The notes under the pieces were generated by a model. That model was not told where the DNA came from, did not search any database, and saw only the letters and a program-made list of their open reading frames with translations. From positions 521,391 through 585,390 of the forward strand of contig KE159599.1 of assembly GCA_000403275.2 (NCBI GenBank): a DNA stretch of 64,000 bases, in the 5' to 3' direction. Below are positions 45,191 to 54,803 of the stretch, piece after piece; within the stretch, counting starts at the first letter, position 1; every line of letters starts with the position of its first letter. A program made the position numbers and the translations under genes. Origin of the DNA: Lachnospiraceae bacterium 28-4 (GTDB lineage Bacteria > Bacillota > Clostridia > Lachnospirales > Lachnospiraceae).

Positions 45191-48100
45191 CTATATTTCA
45201 TTCACCTCATTTTCACACATTTTTTCTGCCTGTTCCATGATCAGATCAACGGCAGCAGCCTGTTTATCCGGTGGATACTTATACTTTCTAAGAAGCCGCT
45301 TAATCGTAATCCGCATCTGGGCCCGGACACTTTCCCGTATATTCCAGTCCACCTTAATATTCTTTTTCACACTGATTGTCAATTCCCTGGCAATTTGCTT
45401 CAGGACTTCGTTTTCATAAAATTCCCTTGCAGATTCATTCGAAGAAATTGCATCATAAAATGCCAGTTCGTCGTCCGACAGCCCAAGCTGTTCCCCCCTT
45501 TTAGAAAGTTCATTCATATCCCTCGCCATATCGACTAATGCCTGAATAACCTCTGCTGTTTCCAACGAACGTTTTTGGTATTGTATCACGGAAGCCTCCA
45601 GCATTTCTGAAAACTTTTTGGCCTGAACCACATTCTTTTCCGCAATATACCTGATCCTGCCATTTAGCAGCCGGCGCATGAGCTCCAAAGCCAGATTTTT
45701 TTGTGGCAAATTTCTTATTTCTTCCAGAAATTCATCCGACAATATGGAAAGATCTGGTTTATCCAGTCCGGCCGCCGCAAATATATCCACCACTTCTTCC
45801 GAAATAACCGATTTGGAAACCAGTTGCCCTATTTCATAATCCATTCTATCTTTTGTTTTTCCTGTTTTTCCCTTTGGCAGTCTTTTTGTCATTCCTGACT
45901 TGACAGCCTTAAAATAACTGATTTCTTCATTGATCTTCCCGGCCTGTTCCGATGTCGCACAAAGAGCATATACTTTGCCGATTTCCGTAACCAGGCGAAG
46001 AAATTCTTTCTTTTCCTCCGCTCCTTTTCCCAATACGAAATCCACGCCTGACACAATGCATGTCACTCTCTCACCAGCTGTCCCCTTCCAATATACGGAA
46101 TAATCCAACCCATGCAGTATTCCCCGGATCTGCTCACATTTTTCAAGCAGAAGATCGACCGCTTTCTGCGGATCAACTCCCGTTGTCTTTCTGTCCGCAG
46201 GACTATATTGAATTAATGCACTCCTCAAATTATCGGCGATCCCAATATAATCAACAACCAGTCCTCCCGGCTTATCTTTAAACACTCTGTTCACCCTCGC
46301 AATAGCCTGCATCAGATGATGTCCGCTCATCGGTTTATCGAGGTACATAGTATGAAGGCAGGGTACATCGAAACCAGTCAGCCACATGTCGCAGACAATC
46401 ACGATCTTCAATTCATCGTCCGCATCTTTCATTCGCTTTGAGAGAATCCTTCTTTGGGCCGCCGTCGTCGCATGCAGCTGGTATTCCGGCGGGTCAGACG
46501 CTTTCGATGTCATAACGACCTTTATTACGCCATTCTCCAGTTCATCGCTGTGCCATTCCGGACGGCATTTTTTTATTTTAGAATATAATTTAACGGCTAT
46601 ATTCCTGGACATTGTCACAAACATGACTTTGCCATCGATCGCCCGCTGCCTCTGGTCATAATGCAAAAGGAAATCTTTTACAACATCATCCAAGCGTCCA
46701 TTTGTCCCCACGACTGCCTCAAGCCTTGCCCATTTTTTCTTTTGGCTCTCCGCGTAATCCTCTTCCACTCCCTCCACAATGATATCATATTCCTCATCAA
46801 TTTTAGGCTTCCATTCCTTCGAAAAATCCAATTTCGCAATTCTGCTTTCATAGTAAATCGGTACGGTAGTTTGATCCCTTACCGCCTGGCTCAAATCATA
46901 AATATCGATATAATCGCCGAATAAGGCAGGAGTATTTTTATCTTCCAATTCAACCGGCGTTCCCGTAAATCCAATAAAGGACGCATTGGGCAGTGCATCC
47001 CGCATATATTTTGCAAAGCCATAGGATATTCTTCCGTCTTTTTCCTTTGCTTTCAATCCATATTGGCTGCGATGCGCCTCATCGGCAATCACTACTACAT
47101 TGAGTCTTCTCGTCAAAGCCTCCATGGAACCATCGCTTTCATCGGGCGCAAACTTCTGGATAGTAGTAAATATAATTCCACCTGCCTGTACGTCCAGAAG
47201 CTTCTTCAGCTCTTTTCTCGTGTCCGCCTGTTTCGGAGTCTGGCGCAAATAACCGGCGCTTTTGGAAAATGTAGCAAAAAGCTGGTCGTCCAGATCGTTT
47301 CTATCCGTAATAATAACAATAGTCGGATTATTTAATTCCAAAACAAGCTGTCGTGCATACATCAGCATGGAATAACTCTTTCCGCTGCCCTGCGTATGCC
47401 AGACCACGCCAACTTTTCTGCTTCCATTTTCAGAAACCGCCAAATGTGTCTCATACAAAGCTTTGTTGACCGCAAAAAACTGGTGATACCCGGGAAGGAT
47501 CTTATACGCCTTATCTTCCTCCTGCACAAAAAAACTATATTTTGAAATGATATCTAAAAACCTTTTTTTATCCATCATCCCATACAGCATAACCTGTAAT
47601 TGGGAAAGCCCGGAAGAAACTTCCTTGCTGCCGTCAACCGTCCGCCAGAACATAAAACGATCCAGATCAGAAGTAATCGTCCCAACCTTCGCATTAATAC
47701 CATCGCTCGTTATCATAAACGCATTATAATAAAATAAAGAGGGAATATCCTTTTTGTATGTCTGAAGCTGATAAAAACCGTCTATCATTCCCACACGTTC
47801 GTCCGCTATATTTTTCAGTTCTATCACAACGACGGGAATGCCATTTAAAAAAACAACGATATCCGGCCTTCGTTCCTTTCCGTTTTCAATTACGGTGTAC
47901 TGGTTCACTGCCATAAACTCATTATTTTCAATATCTTCCGCATCGAAAATATATGCTTTTTCCGTTCTGTAGCTGCCATCTTTCCGGCTGATTTCAACAT
48001 CAATGCCCTCCGTCAGCATCTTTTGGAAATTCTCATTATTCTGCGTGATGGACATACTCTGCTGGCGGATGATTTTTTTCGTCAGTTCCGCAATGATATC

Positions 48101-48292
48101 ATCCGAATATTGCCTGTTGATCCGTTTTAATGCATGATGCAGCCTGTCGTACAAAACCACGTCTCCAAAGCGTTCCCTTTCAGAAAAACTGCCGCCCGGA
48201 GAAAGATCCGGCCCATACTGCGTCTGATAACCCAGATCCTGAAACCACCCCATTACCGCCCGTTCCAGATTATTTTCTATGAAAATGGCCAT
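45191..48292 (-). CDS. hsdR: Type I restriction endonuclease subunit R
   Basis: A 1033-residue translocating nuclease. The N-terminal PD-(D/E)xK nuclease has RRPDIVVFLNGIPVVVIELKN. The helicase motor has Walker A VVWHTQGSGKS, the DEAD-like VVIADEAHRSQYG, SFIGFTGTPVE and the C-terminal QAIARVNRVFKDKPGG. A helical C-terminal domain contacts the methylase core. Length is normal for HsdR. The ATG is two bases after the FRG-gene stop with AGGTGA upstream, so translation is coupled. It is the last gene of hsdM-hsdS-FRG-hsdR. Confidence 0.95.
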   Translation of the reverse strand: MAIFIENNLERAVMGWFQDLGYQTQYGPDLSPGGSFSERERFGDVVLYDRLHHALKRINRQYSDDIIAELTKKIIRQQSMSITQNNENFQKMLTEGIDVEISRKDGSYRTEKAYIFDAEDIENNEFMAVNQYTVIENGKERRPDIVVFLNGIPVVVIELKNIADERVGMIDGFYQLQTYKKDIPSLFYYNAFMITSDGINAKVGTITSDLDRFMFWRTVDGSKEVSSGLSQLQVMLYGMMDKKRFLDIISKYSFFVQEEDKAYKILPGYHQFFAVNKALYETHLAVSENGSRKVGVVWHTQGSGKSYSMLMYARQLVLELNNPTIVIITDRNDLDDQLFATFSKSAGYLRQTPKQADTRKELKKLLDVQAGGIIFTTIQKFAPDESDGSMEALTRRLNVVVIADEAHRSQYGLKAKEKDGRISYGFAKYMRDALPNASFIGFTGTPVELEDKNTPALFGDYIDIYDLSQAVRDQTTVPIYYESRIAKLDFSKEWKPKIDEEYDIIVEGVEEDYAESQKKKWARLEAVVGTNGRLDDVVKDFLLHYDQRQRAIDGKVMFVTMSRNIAVKLYSKIKKCRPEWHSDELENGVIKVVMTSKASDPPEYQLHATTAAQRRILSKRMKDADDELKIVIVCDMWLTGFDVPCLHTMYLDKPMSGHHLMQAIARVNRVFKDKPGGLVVDYIGIADNLRSALIQYSPADRKTTGVDPQKAVDLLLEKCEQIRGILHGLDYSVYWKGTAGERVTCIVSGVDFVLGKGAEEKKEFLRLVTEIGKVYALCATSEQAGKINEEISYFKAVKSGMTKRLPKGKTGKTKDRMDYEIGQLVSKSVISEEVVDIFAAAGLDKPDLSILSDEFLEEIRNLPQKNLALELMRRLLNGRIRYIAEKNVVQAKKFSEMLEASVIQYQKRSLETAEVIQALVDMARDMNELSKRGEQLGLSDDELAFYDAISSNESAREFYENEVLKQIARELTISVKKNIKVDWNIRESVRAQMRITIKRLLRKYKYPPDKQAAAVDLIMEQAEKMCENEVNEI

Positions 48293-48293
48293 A

Positions 48294-49190
48294 TCATTCA
48301 CCTGCTTTTTCACAATGTCTTTTCTTTATGTACGCCGCTTGATGCTCCAGTTCCGGATATACAAACGCTTCATTGATTCCAATCATATCCAGTTCGTGTA
48401 AAATGGAAGCCTTTTGTTCCGCCGGTATCCGCAAATATCTCGGAATCCCCTCGTCAACATACGCGCTCAACGTATCTCTCAAGTCAAATTTATTTTTTAA
48501 ATAATAGTCGGGAGCGGATATATCAATGCCAAGAATGAGGAATGCACCGTTCTGCCTTCTTATTCTTTCGTTATTTTTCGGTGCGACTACAGGAACATAT
48601 TTGTTTTGAAATTGTATTTTCAACCGTTCCAACCTCTGGCCAAAGCCCGACTTCATATCATCGCTCAACCCTTTTCTGGAAAAATAATCCAGAAAATCCC
48701 CCTCGCTCTTCCCGTCATATTCTGCAAGTGCAGAAAGCAGCCTTACCTCCTTCTGGGTAGGACGCTGCAATGACTCAATAAACAGGATCAATTCGCCGTC
48801 TTTGCTTTCATACTCGGCACAGGCAAAATAAAGAGCGACCAAAGGATTTGTGGTGATATCCAAAAGCCGGGTAGGCAGCCCGTAATGCTGCATTTTCACC
48901 AACTGTTCAAAATCCGTCATATGGCTTCCGAATTCCCGCGGTTCCTGCAGGATCAGTTCGTTGACCAAAGCCGTTTCCTTAGCCAGAAGCCCGTTTCTGA
49001 AAATGCTTCCGTCCACGCCAAAATCCACATCCGACTGGCCGCGAAATAATAAGGTTCCCGATATTCCATTTTCTAAAATAACGCGATTGTAATCGGATAG
49101 TTTTGAAAGCAAATGGGAAACACTGAAGACCGACAACTGCTCGTCCAATTCATCGTCAAGATATTCTTTAAGAATCGCATATTCGTTCAC
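48294..49190 (-). CDS. FRG-domain protein embedded in the type I restriction operon
   Basis: A 298-residue protein. FRG motifs are visible: TLLFRGQSDVDFG near residue 48, then MQHYGLPTRLLDITTNPLVALYFACAEYESKDGELILF near 105-140, which is the highly conserved core with the ADP-ribosyltransferase-like fold proposed for the family. FRG proteins are frequent in defence islands. The start GTG shares its first base with the hsdS stop, and the stop is one base from the hsdR start, so it is made together with the restriction enzyme. Its role here is unknown; a modulator of restriction or an independent toxin are possible. Confidence 0.88.
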   Translation of the reverse strand: MNEYAILKEYLDDELDEQLSVFSVSHLLSKLSDYNRVILENGISGTLLFRGQSDVDFGVDGSIFRNGLLAKETALVNELILQEPREFGSHMTDFEQLVKMQHYGLPTRLLDITTNPLVALYFACAEYESKDGELILFIESLQRPTQKEVRLLSALAEYDGKSEGDFLDYFSRKGLSDDMKSGFGQRLERLKIQFQNKYVPVVAPKNNERIRRQNGAFLILGIDISAPDYYLKNKFDLRDTLSAYVDEGIPRYLRIPAEQKASILHELDMIGINEAFVYPELEHQAAYIKKRHCEKAGE

Positions 49191-50335
49191 TATTCATCAT
49201 CTCCCTTCACCATTAGTTCGCCACTCATTAACCGGGGAAGAAGAGTATCCCGTATCTCCCCCAATACTGCGTTTTCCTCTTTCAGTTTGGCGATTTTCCG
49301 TTCCATAGGTTCTACCAGTCTTTCAAATTCTATCTGAAGCCTCATCGGAGGCACCGCCATAGGAAACATTTGAAACGCTTCCAAAGGGAAATTCTGTCTC
49401 GTCGTTCCGATTGCATGATGTTTTATCATTTCTAAAAATATCGGTTGTTTCATATAATAATCAAAAAATGCGGGAGTAATTGTCTGTTTCATCTCAAATA
49501 CAATGTAAATCGGACTGACAAGCCCCACTTCCCAATCCTTTAACATAGCAATCGAACCGATATTGGCTCTGGCCGGATTGTATGCGACCTGACCCCGCCG
49601 CACGATTTTATAATTTTTTGTGCTTTTACTATAAACCTGTTTTGAAAAAATATCTTTTGACGCCTTAAACTCTCCTTCTTTGACAACGGAAAGAACCGGA
49701 TAATCATTTTCCATCTGATTCTTATCTTTTACTTCCGCAATCTGCTCAAATACATTGGATTTCGTCCAACCGCCGGAACCGGCACACCCTTCAGGATAAT
49801 ACATATCTTCAAGATTCGAACGAATAAACAATTTCTTGTATATTTCAACGGCAATATTCTCTAACGTTGAAATGCTGCTTAAGTTGGCATTTATTTTATC
49901 TTCGTAGCCTGATAAGCTTTCGGCTATCTTATCCTGCACGCCTTTGGAAAAATCAGGTATCTGTATCGCATTCATATTGCCTTGGCTTAGCTTTGGCTGG
50001 GCCGATCCCGTAACGTATTTGGAAATATCGCTGCTATTCATCCACAGGCACAAAAACCGGAGATTCGCATGTTTTTTTGCCGTTACGACATGGGCATGGT
50101 TATTCACCCAAAATTTTCCCTTTACAATCGATGCAATCGGTTTCTTACGGGATCTTAAGTTTTCCCCATCTTCAGCTATCAGCAAATATTCCCCGTCAAA
50201 AAGATAATCGTCCACATAATCGATGATTCCCTGTGCCCCATAATATGGATATATTTTTTCTATATTTTCCCGTTGTTTCGACGATAGGGGTATCCGTCTA
50301 TTGTCATGATTTATAATCAAATCTCCCAAAAACAT
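49190..50335 (-). CDS. hsdS: Type I restriction specificity subunit S
   Basis: A 381-residue subunit with two target-recognition domains. The first is residues ~1-130, ending in IQIPDFSKGVQDKIAESLSGYEDKI, the first conserved helix. The second is ~185-325 (PVLSVVKEGEFKASKDIF, YNPARANIGSIAML), ending in the second helix FERLVEPMERKIAKLKEEN and RDTLLPRLMSGEL. The start is the ATG with AAGGGGG 6 bases upstream, 12 bases after the hsdM stop; an earlier ATG overlaps hsdM. The sequence is more AT-rich than hsdM, usual for variable specificity genes. Recognition sequence not predictable. Confidence 0.93.
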   Translation of the reverse strand: MFLGDLIINHDNRRIPLSSKQRENIEKIYPYYGAQGIIDYVDDYLFDGEYLLIAEDGENLRSRKKPIASIVKGKFWVNNHAHVVTAKKHANLRFLCLWMNSSDISKYVTGSAQPKLSQGNMNAIQIPDFSKGVQDKIAESLSGYEDKINANLSSISTLENIAVEIYKKLFIRSNLEDMYYPEGCAGSGGWTKSNVFEQIAEVKDKNQMENDYPVLSVVKEGEFKASKDIFSKQVYSKSTKNYKIVRRGQVAYNPARANIGSIAMLKDWEVGLVSPIYIVFEMKQTITPAFFDYYMKQPIFLEMIKHHAIGTTRQNFPLEAFQMFPMAVPPMRLQIEFERLVEPMERKIAKLKEENAVLGEIRDTLLPRLMSGELMVKGDDE

Positions 50336-50346
50336 CTTAGTCCCCC

Positions 50347-51903
50347 TTACCGCCATTTGTTCCAGCCTATTCTGTCCAGGCTGGCAAGTATCTCCTTGTC
50401 AATCTCCCGCGATTCTGCCATGATTCTGAAAAGATCGCCGGTCAGCCTTTCCATTTTAACATCGAAGGGTTCCTGGTCTTCTTTTATCGGAACAACTCCG
50501 ACATAACTTGCGGGCGCTAAATTATAATCTTTTTCCCTTATCTCTTCCAAAGTTGCTATTTTCCAAAATCCCGGTTTATCTTCGTAAAATATTTCTGCGC
50601 CGCCCTCTTTCACGGCCTTTTTCCCATGATTGCGGAAAGAATGATACGCAGAAGTAATCTCATCAATCGTTTTCGCGGTAAGCTGCCGCTGCGTCCGGCT
50701 GTCCTCATACGGTTTCGTTTCCATCTTTCTCGCATCGATAAAAAGAATTTCTTTATGGCGGTCACGATATCCATTTTTCAGTTTATTGCGCGTTATAAAC
50801 CACAGGCAGACCGGAATGGATGTCGTTGAAAATAATTTTTCAGGCAATGTCACGATGCAATCCACTTTATCATCCTCTACCAAATTTTTACGGATGTTAT
50901 ATTCGCTGATTGTAGAAGAAGACAAAGAACCGTTCGCCAATACGAAACCGGCTGTCCCGCTCGGTGCCAGATGATATAACATGTGCAAAATCCACGCATA
51001 GTTTGCATTTCCTGCCGGGGGAATTCCGTATTTACTCCACCTCAGATCATCCATCAGCCTTTCTCCTCCCCAGTCGCTGATATTAAAAGGCGGATTTGCC
51101 ATTATATAGTCCGCTTTTAAGCTCTTATGCTGGTCATTATGAAAAGAATCCGCATTCTGCTGTCCCAAATCAGCCTCTATCCCGCGAATAGCAAGGTTCA
51201 TCCTGCAAAGCTTCCATGTATTATAATTGGACTCCTGCCCATAGATCGCCAGCTGTCCGTCCAAACGCCCCTGCCTGTCTTCTACAAAACGCTTGCTCTG
51301 TACAAACATGCCTCCGGAACCGCAGCACGGGTCGTATACACGGCCATCATGAGGTTCGACCATTGCCACGATCAACTCGACCACGCTTCGGGGCGTATAA
51401 AATTCCCCACCCAATTTGCCCTCGGCACGGGCAAATTTTCCCAGGAAATATTCGTATACGGATCCTAATGTATCTTTATTTTTATCATTGCCGATCTCCA
51501 GTTCCGATAACAGATCTATCAATTCGCCCAGGGCGCGCTTGTTCAGCGATGCCCTTGCAAAGTCTTTGGGTAAAACACCGCGCAGAGACGAATTTTCCCT
51601 TTCGATCATATCCATGGCGTGATCGACCGCCTGCCCGATCGTCGGATCTTTCGCTTTATTTTTAATCGTTTCCCAGCGTGCTTCCTCCGGAACCCAAAAA
51701 ATATTCTTTGCTAAATATTCGTCCCTGTCTTCAGGATCGGCATATTCATCCCGTTCTATTTCCTGGTATGCCCGATCAAAACTGTCGGAAATATATTTCA
51801 AAAAAATAAGTCCAAGACATACATGTTTATATTCCGCCGAATCCATATTGTTGCGGAGCTTATCCGCCATCATCCATAAATCTTCTTTTCTTAACTCCGC
51901 CAT
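50347..51903 (-). CDS. hsdM: Type I DNA methyltransferase subunit M
   Basis: A 518-residue N6-adenine methyltransferase. The N-terminal helical domain (RKEDLWMMADKLRNNMDSAEYKHV) is followed by the SAM-binding motif VYDPCCGSGGMFVQ and the catalytic MANPPF. The start is the ATG with GGAGG 8 bases upstream; an ATG 15 codons earlier has no site. It is first in the operon and, with HsdS, sufficient for modification. Confidence 0.95.
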   Translation of the reverse strand: MAELRKEDLWMMADKLRNNMDSAEYKHVCLGLIFLKYISDSFDRAYQEIERDEYADPEDRDEYLAKNIFWVPEEARWETIKNKAKDPTIGQAVDHAMDMIERENSSLRGVLPKDFARASLNKRALGELIDLLSELEIGNDKNKDTLGSVYEYFLGKFARAEGKLGGEFYTPRSVVELIVAMVEPHDGRVYDPCCGSGGMFVQSKRFVEDRQGRLDGQLAIYGQESNYNTWKLCRMNLAIRGIEADLGQQNADSFHNDQHKSLKADYIMANPPFNISDWGGERLMDDLRWSKYGIPPAGNANYAWILHMLYHLAPSGTAGFVLANGSLSSSTISEYNIRKNLVEDDKVDCIVTLPEKLFSTTSIPVCLWFITRNKLKNGYRDRHKEILFIDARKMETKPYEDSRTQRQLTAKTIDEITSAYHSFRNHGKKAVKEGGAEIFYEDKPGFWKIATLEEIREKDYNLAPASYVGVVPIKEDQEPFDVKMERLTGDLFRIMAESREIDKEILASLDRIGWNKWR

Positions 51904-51963
51904 TGTACTTTCCTCCACGACCTGACAGATCCGTAAGCATTGCCCCAAAACCCTTTTTCATCC

Positions 51964-52038
51964 ATTTTCATAAAAAGCATGGCGCAGCCGGAACCCGGGA
52001 TTGCCGCGCTCCGGCTGTGCCATGCCTTTTATGAAAAT
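51964..52038. repeat. 75-bp palindrome between lysC and hsdM
   Basis: Arms 51964-51992 and 52010-52038 pair over 29 bp with one G-T wobble and one mismatch, around a 17-base loop. It could end the lysC transcript before the restriction operon, though no T-tract follows. It resembles family E in size and position but the sequence relation is weak. Confidence 0.8.
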
Positions 52039-52062
52039 AGACTTCCGTAGGCTGCAGCTTTT

Positions 52063-53382
52063 TCACAGCTGCAGCTCCACAAATATTTTATAAATCGCAC
52101 GGATCGCATTCTCAAAATCATCATCGGACACGCCGATAATGATATTCAGCTCACTGGAACCCTGGTCGATCATTCTTACGTTCACATTAGCATGGGCCAG
52201 CGCCGAGAATATTCTGCCCGCCGTTCCCCTCGTTGATTTCATGCCCCGCCCTACTACCGCGATCAGTGCCAAATCCGATTCTATATCTATCGTATCCGGA
52301 TCGGCCAGCCTGTGGATCGCGGATACTACTTTCTGTTCTTTATCGATAAATTCATCCTGGTGGACGAAAACCGTCATCGTATCGATGCCGGAAGGAACAT
52401 GTTCAAAGGAGATCCCATAGTCTTCAAAAGCCTGAAGAACCTTCCTGCCAAATCCTATTTCCGAATTCATCATATCCTTTTCAATATTTACCGAGCAAAA
52501 GCCCTTCTTTCCCGCAATTCCCGTAATCACATAATGGGACTTCTGGCAAGTGCTTTCCACAATCCATGTCCCCCTCGCTTCCGGGCAGTTTGTATTGCGG
52601 ATATTAATCGGAATGCCTTCCCTCCTCACCGGAAAGATCGCGTCTTCATGAAGTACGGCAGCCCCCATATAAGCCAGCTCCCTCAGTTCCCTGTAAGTAA
52701 TGGTATCAATTCCCGGAGGATTATCTATGATTCTCGGATCGGCCAGCAAAAATCCCGACACATCGGTCCAGTTTTCATACACATCCGCTTTCACCGCCCT
52801 CGATACGATGGAACCCGTAATATCGGACCCGCCCCTGGAAAAAGTCTTGACCCGTCCGTCCTCGTATGCTCCGTAAAATCCGGGTACTACCGCCCGCTCC
52901 ACATTTTTCAGGCGCTCCGCCAGCACCCGGTTCGTTTTTTCCGAATCGAATTCTCCCTGTTCGTCAAAAAAAATCACCGTCGCCGCATCGATAAACTCAT
53001 AGCCAAGATACGCCGCCATAATGATTCCGTTCAAATATTCCCCCCGGGACGCCGCATAATCTTCCCCGGCTTTTTCCCTGAAATTTTTCCCGATCGTCTG
53101 AAACTCGCCGTCCAGCGACAGATCCAGATGCAAACCATCTATAATTTCTTTGTAACGCTCTTCAATATCCCGCAATCCGTCCTGAAAGTCCCCGTCCGCT
53201 TCCGCCGTGGCATAACAGGCATAAAGCATATCCGTCACCTTCGTATCCTTATCATGCCGTTTACCCGGCGCGGAAGGAACCACATAGCGCCTTTCCTCAT
53301 CGCTGCGGATAATTTCCCCGGCCTTCATGAACTGCTCTGCGCTGGCCAGGGAACTCCCTCCAAATTTGACTACTTTTTTCAT
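52063..53382 (-). CDS. lysC: Aspartate kinase
   Basis: A 439-residue monofunctional aspartokinase phosphorylating aspartate for lysine, threonine and methionine synthesis. KKVVKFGGSSLA is the N-terminal nucleotide motif, and FSRGGSDITGSIVSRAV a catalytic segment. Two C-terminal ACT domains (SVNIEKDMMNSEIGF and LIAVVGRGMKSTRGTAG) bind the feedback amino acid. It is the last gene of ACT protein-hom-apgM-lysC. GGAG lies 8 bases before the ATG. Confidence 0.95.
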   Translation of the reverse strand: MKKVVKFGGSSLASAEQFMKAGEIIRSDEERRYVVPSAPGKRHDKDTKVTDMLYACYATAEADGDFQDGLRDIEERYKEIIDGLHLDLSLDGEFQTIGKNFREKAGEDYAASRGEYLNGIIMAAYLGYEFIDAATVIFFDEQGEFDSEKTNRVLAERLKNVERAVVPGFYGAYEDGRVKTFSRGGSDITGSIVSRAVKADVYENWTDVSGFLLADPRIIDNPPGIDTITYRELRELAYMGAAVLHEDAIFPVRREGIPINIRNTNCPEARGTWIVESTCQKSHYVITGIAGKKGFCSVNIEKDMMNSEIGFGRKVLQAFEDYGISFEHVPSGIDTMTVFVHQDEFIDKEQKVVSAIHRLADPDTIDIESDLALIAVVGRGMKSTRGTAGRIFSALAHANVNVRMIDQGSSELNIIIGVSDDDFENAIRAIYKIFVELQL

Positions 53383-53420
53383 AATATTTTCTCCGTTCTG
53401 CCTTTTTTAATTTTATATGA

Positions 53421-54629
53421 TCAAGGTTCCAAAAGGTGCCCGATCAACCGATATCCCTGCTCCTCATAATTTCCGCTTTTTTTTGCGTTCTCCTCATTAT
53501 AATCCCAGTCCCCGGCAAGAGGCGCAGTGCTGTCGTACAGCATATAGGGCACGCTGTCCGCCGTATGGGTGCGTACACGTATGGGCGTGGGATGATCCGG
53601 CAGTACCAGCAGACGGTAATCCACCTGCCTGTTGTCCAGGCATTCGGTCAGGGGTTTCAGCACCCTTTCATCCAAATATTCGATAGCCTGTACTTTTTTC
53701 TCCACACTTCCCTGATGTCCCATTTCATCGGGAGCCTCTATATGAATATAGACAAAATCATAACCGTCTTCCAGCAACGCTTTCAAAGCTGCCTGTACTT
53801 TCCCTTCATAGTTGGTATGCAAGCCGCCGTTCGCTCCTTCTACCTGGCAGACGCCCATACCAGCTCCTGTGGCGATTCCCTTCAGCAAATCCACGGCAGA
53901 AACCATCATTCCCTTTTTTCCCGTTTTTTCCTCAAAAGAATCCAGTTTCGGCTTCGTACCCGCTCCCCAGAACCAGCAGCAGTTGGCAGGATTTAACCCC
54001 TTCTTCTTCCTCTCCTGATTGACCGGATGATTCACCAATATATTATAACTGCGTTTCATCATTTCCCGCAAGACTTTATCTTCCGGCAGATGCTGCCCAA
54101 TCGTCTGTCCGAGTACATCATGGGGAGGCGTCAGTTCCACGACTTTTCCCCTGTCCCAGACAAGACAATGCCGGTAACTCGTTCCCGTATAAAAGCGATA
54201 GGCTTCCGTCTCCAGCTCTTTTCTCACGGCCTCCAGCAATACCGCGCAGTCCTCCGTACTGATTTCGCCGGAACTATGGTCAATAATTCTTTTTTCTTCA
54301 AAAACAGCTTCCTCTTCCGAAATCGTAACGATATTACAGCGCAGCGCAATATCCGTCTCCTTCATCGCTACCCCGATGCTGAGCGCTTCCAATGGGGAAC
54401 GCCCTGAATAATAGATCGAGGGATCATAGCCGAGTACCGCCAGATTCGCCGTATCGGAGCCCGGTTTCATTCCTTCCGGTATCGTATGCACCATTCCGAT
54501 CTGCGACATTTTACTCAGCCTGTCCATCGCTGGCGTCTTTGCAAAAGCGAGCGGAGTCCTGCCTCCAAGGCTTTCGACCGGCTCATCCGCCATCCCGTCC
54601 CCAAGTACAATAATATATTTCATTCCCAT
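53421..54629 (-). CDS. ApgM-family phosphomutase homologue, possible homoserine kinase
   Basis: A 402-residue protein of the archaeal-type cofactor-independent phosphoglycerate mutase family in the alkaline-phosphatase superfamily. KYIIVLGDGMADEP at the N-terminus has the metal Asp, then SDTANLAVLGYDP with the catalytic Ser, and VYIHIEAPDEMGHQG and LVLPDHPTPI with further metal ligands. It lies between homoserine dehydrogenase and aspartate kinase, and no thrB is in the operon, so homoserine phosphorylation is a plausible role (inference from context). The ATG has GGAGG 6 bases upstream; the upstream ATG belongs to the adjoining repeat. Confidence 0.88.
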   Translation of the reverse strand: MGMKYIIVLGDGMADEPVESLGGRTPLAFAKTPAMDRLSKMSQIGMVHTIPEGMKPGSDTANLAVLGYDPSIYYSGRSPLEALSIGVAMKETDIALRCNIVTISEEEAVFEEKRIIDHSSGEISTEDCAVLLEAVRKELETEAYRFYTGTSYRHCLVWDRGKVVELTPPHDVLGQTIGQHLPEDKVLREMMKRSYNILVNHPVNQERKKKGLNPANCCWFWGAGTKPKLDSFEEKTGKKGMMVSAVDLLKGIATGAGMGVCQVEGANGGLHTNYEGKVQAALKALLEDGYDFVYIHIEAPDEMGHQGSVEKKVQAIEYLDERVLKPLTECLDNRQVDYRLLVLPDHPTPIRVRTHTADSVPYMLYDSTAPLAGDWDYNEENAKKSGNYEEQGYRLIGHLLEP

Positions 54630-54650
54630 ATCTTTCCTCCGCTGCATGCT

Positions 54651-54803
54651 AACCTCCATGCCGCCTCCCGGCGGCACAACCCATTAATGGGAAGAACGCC
54701 GCATTTCAGGCGTTCTTCGGTGTGAGAAGACTTGCGAAGCAAGTCTAGAGTTTCTCCGCGAAGCATCCTTTGCTGCGAGTGGTTAGAAACTCTTCTCACA
54801 CTA
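54651..54803. repeat. Multi-hairpin intergenic repeat (family D, copy 2)
   Basis: Hairpins in order: GCCGCC/GGCGGC; GAAGAACGCC (54691-54700) with GGCGTTCTTC (54709-54718) and loop GCATTTCA; ACTTGC/GCAAGT nested in GTGTGAGAAG...CTTCTCACAC; and AGAGTTTCT/AGAAACTCT. It ends at the hom stop. Blocks match copy 1 at 22463 and copy 3 at 56088. It lies in the 174-bp gap between hom and apgM. Confidence 0.88.

Noticed and set aside
51964-52038. Third confirmed member of the 10-kb/38-kb palindrome family
   Set aside because: Size and position agree, but the arms do not align convincingly, so it is listed only as a palindrome.
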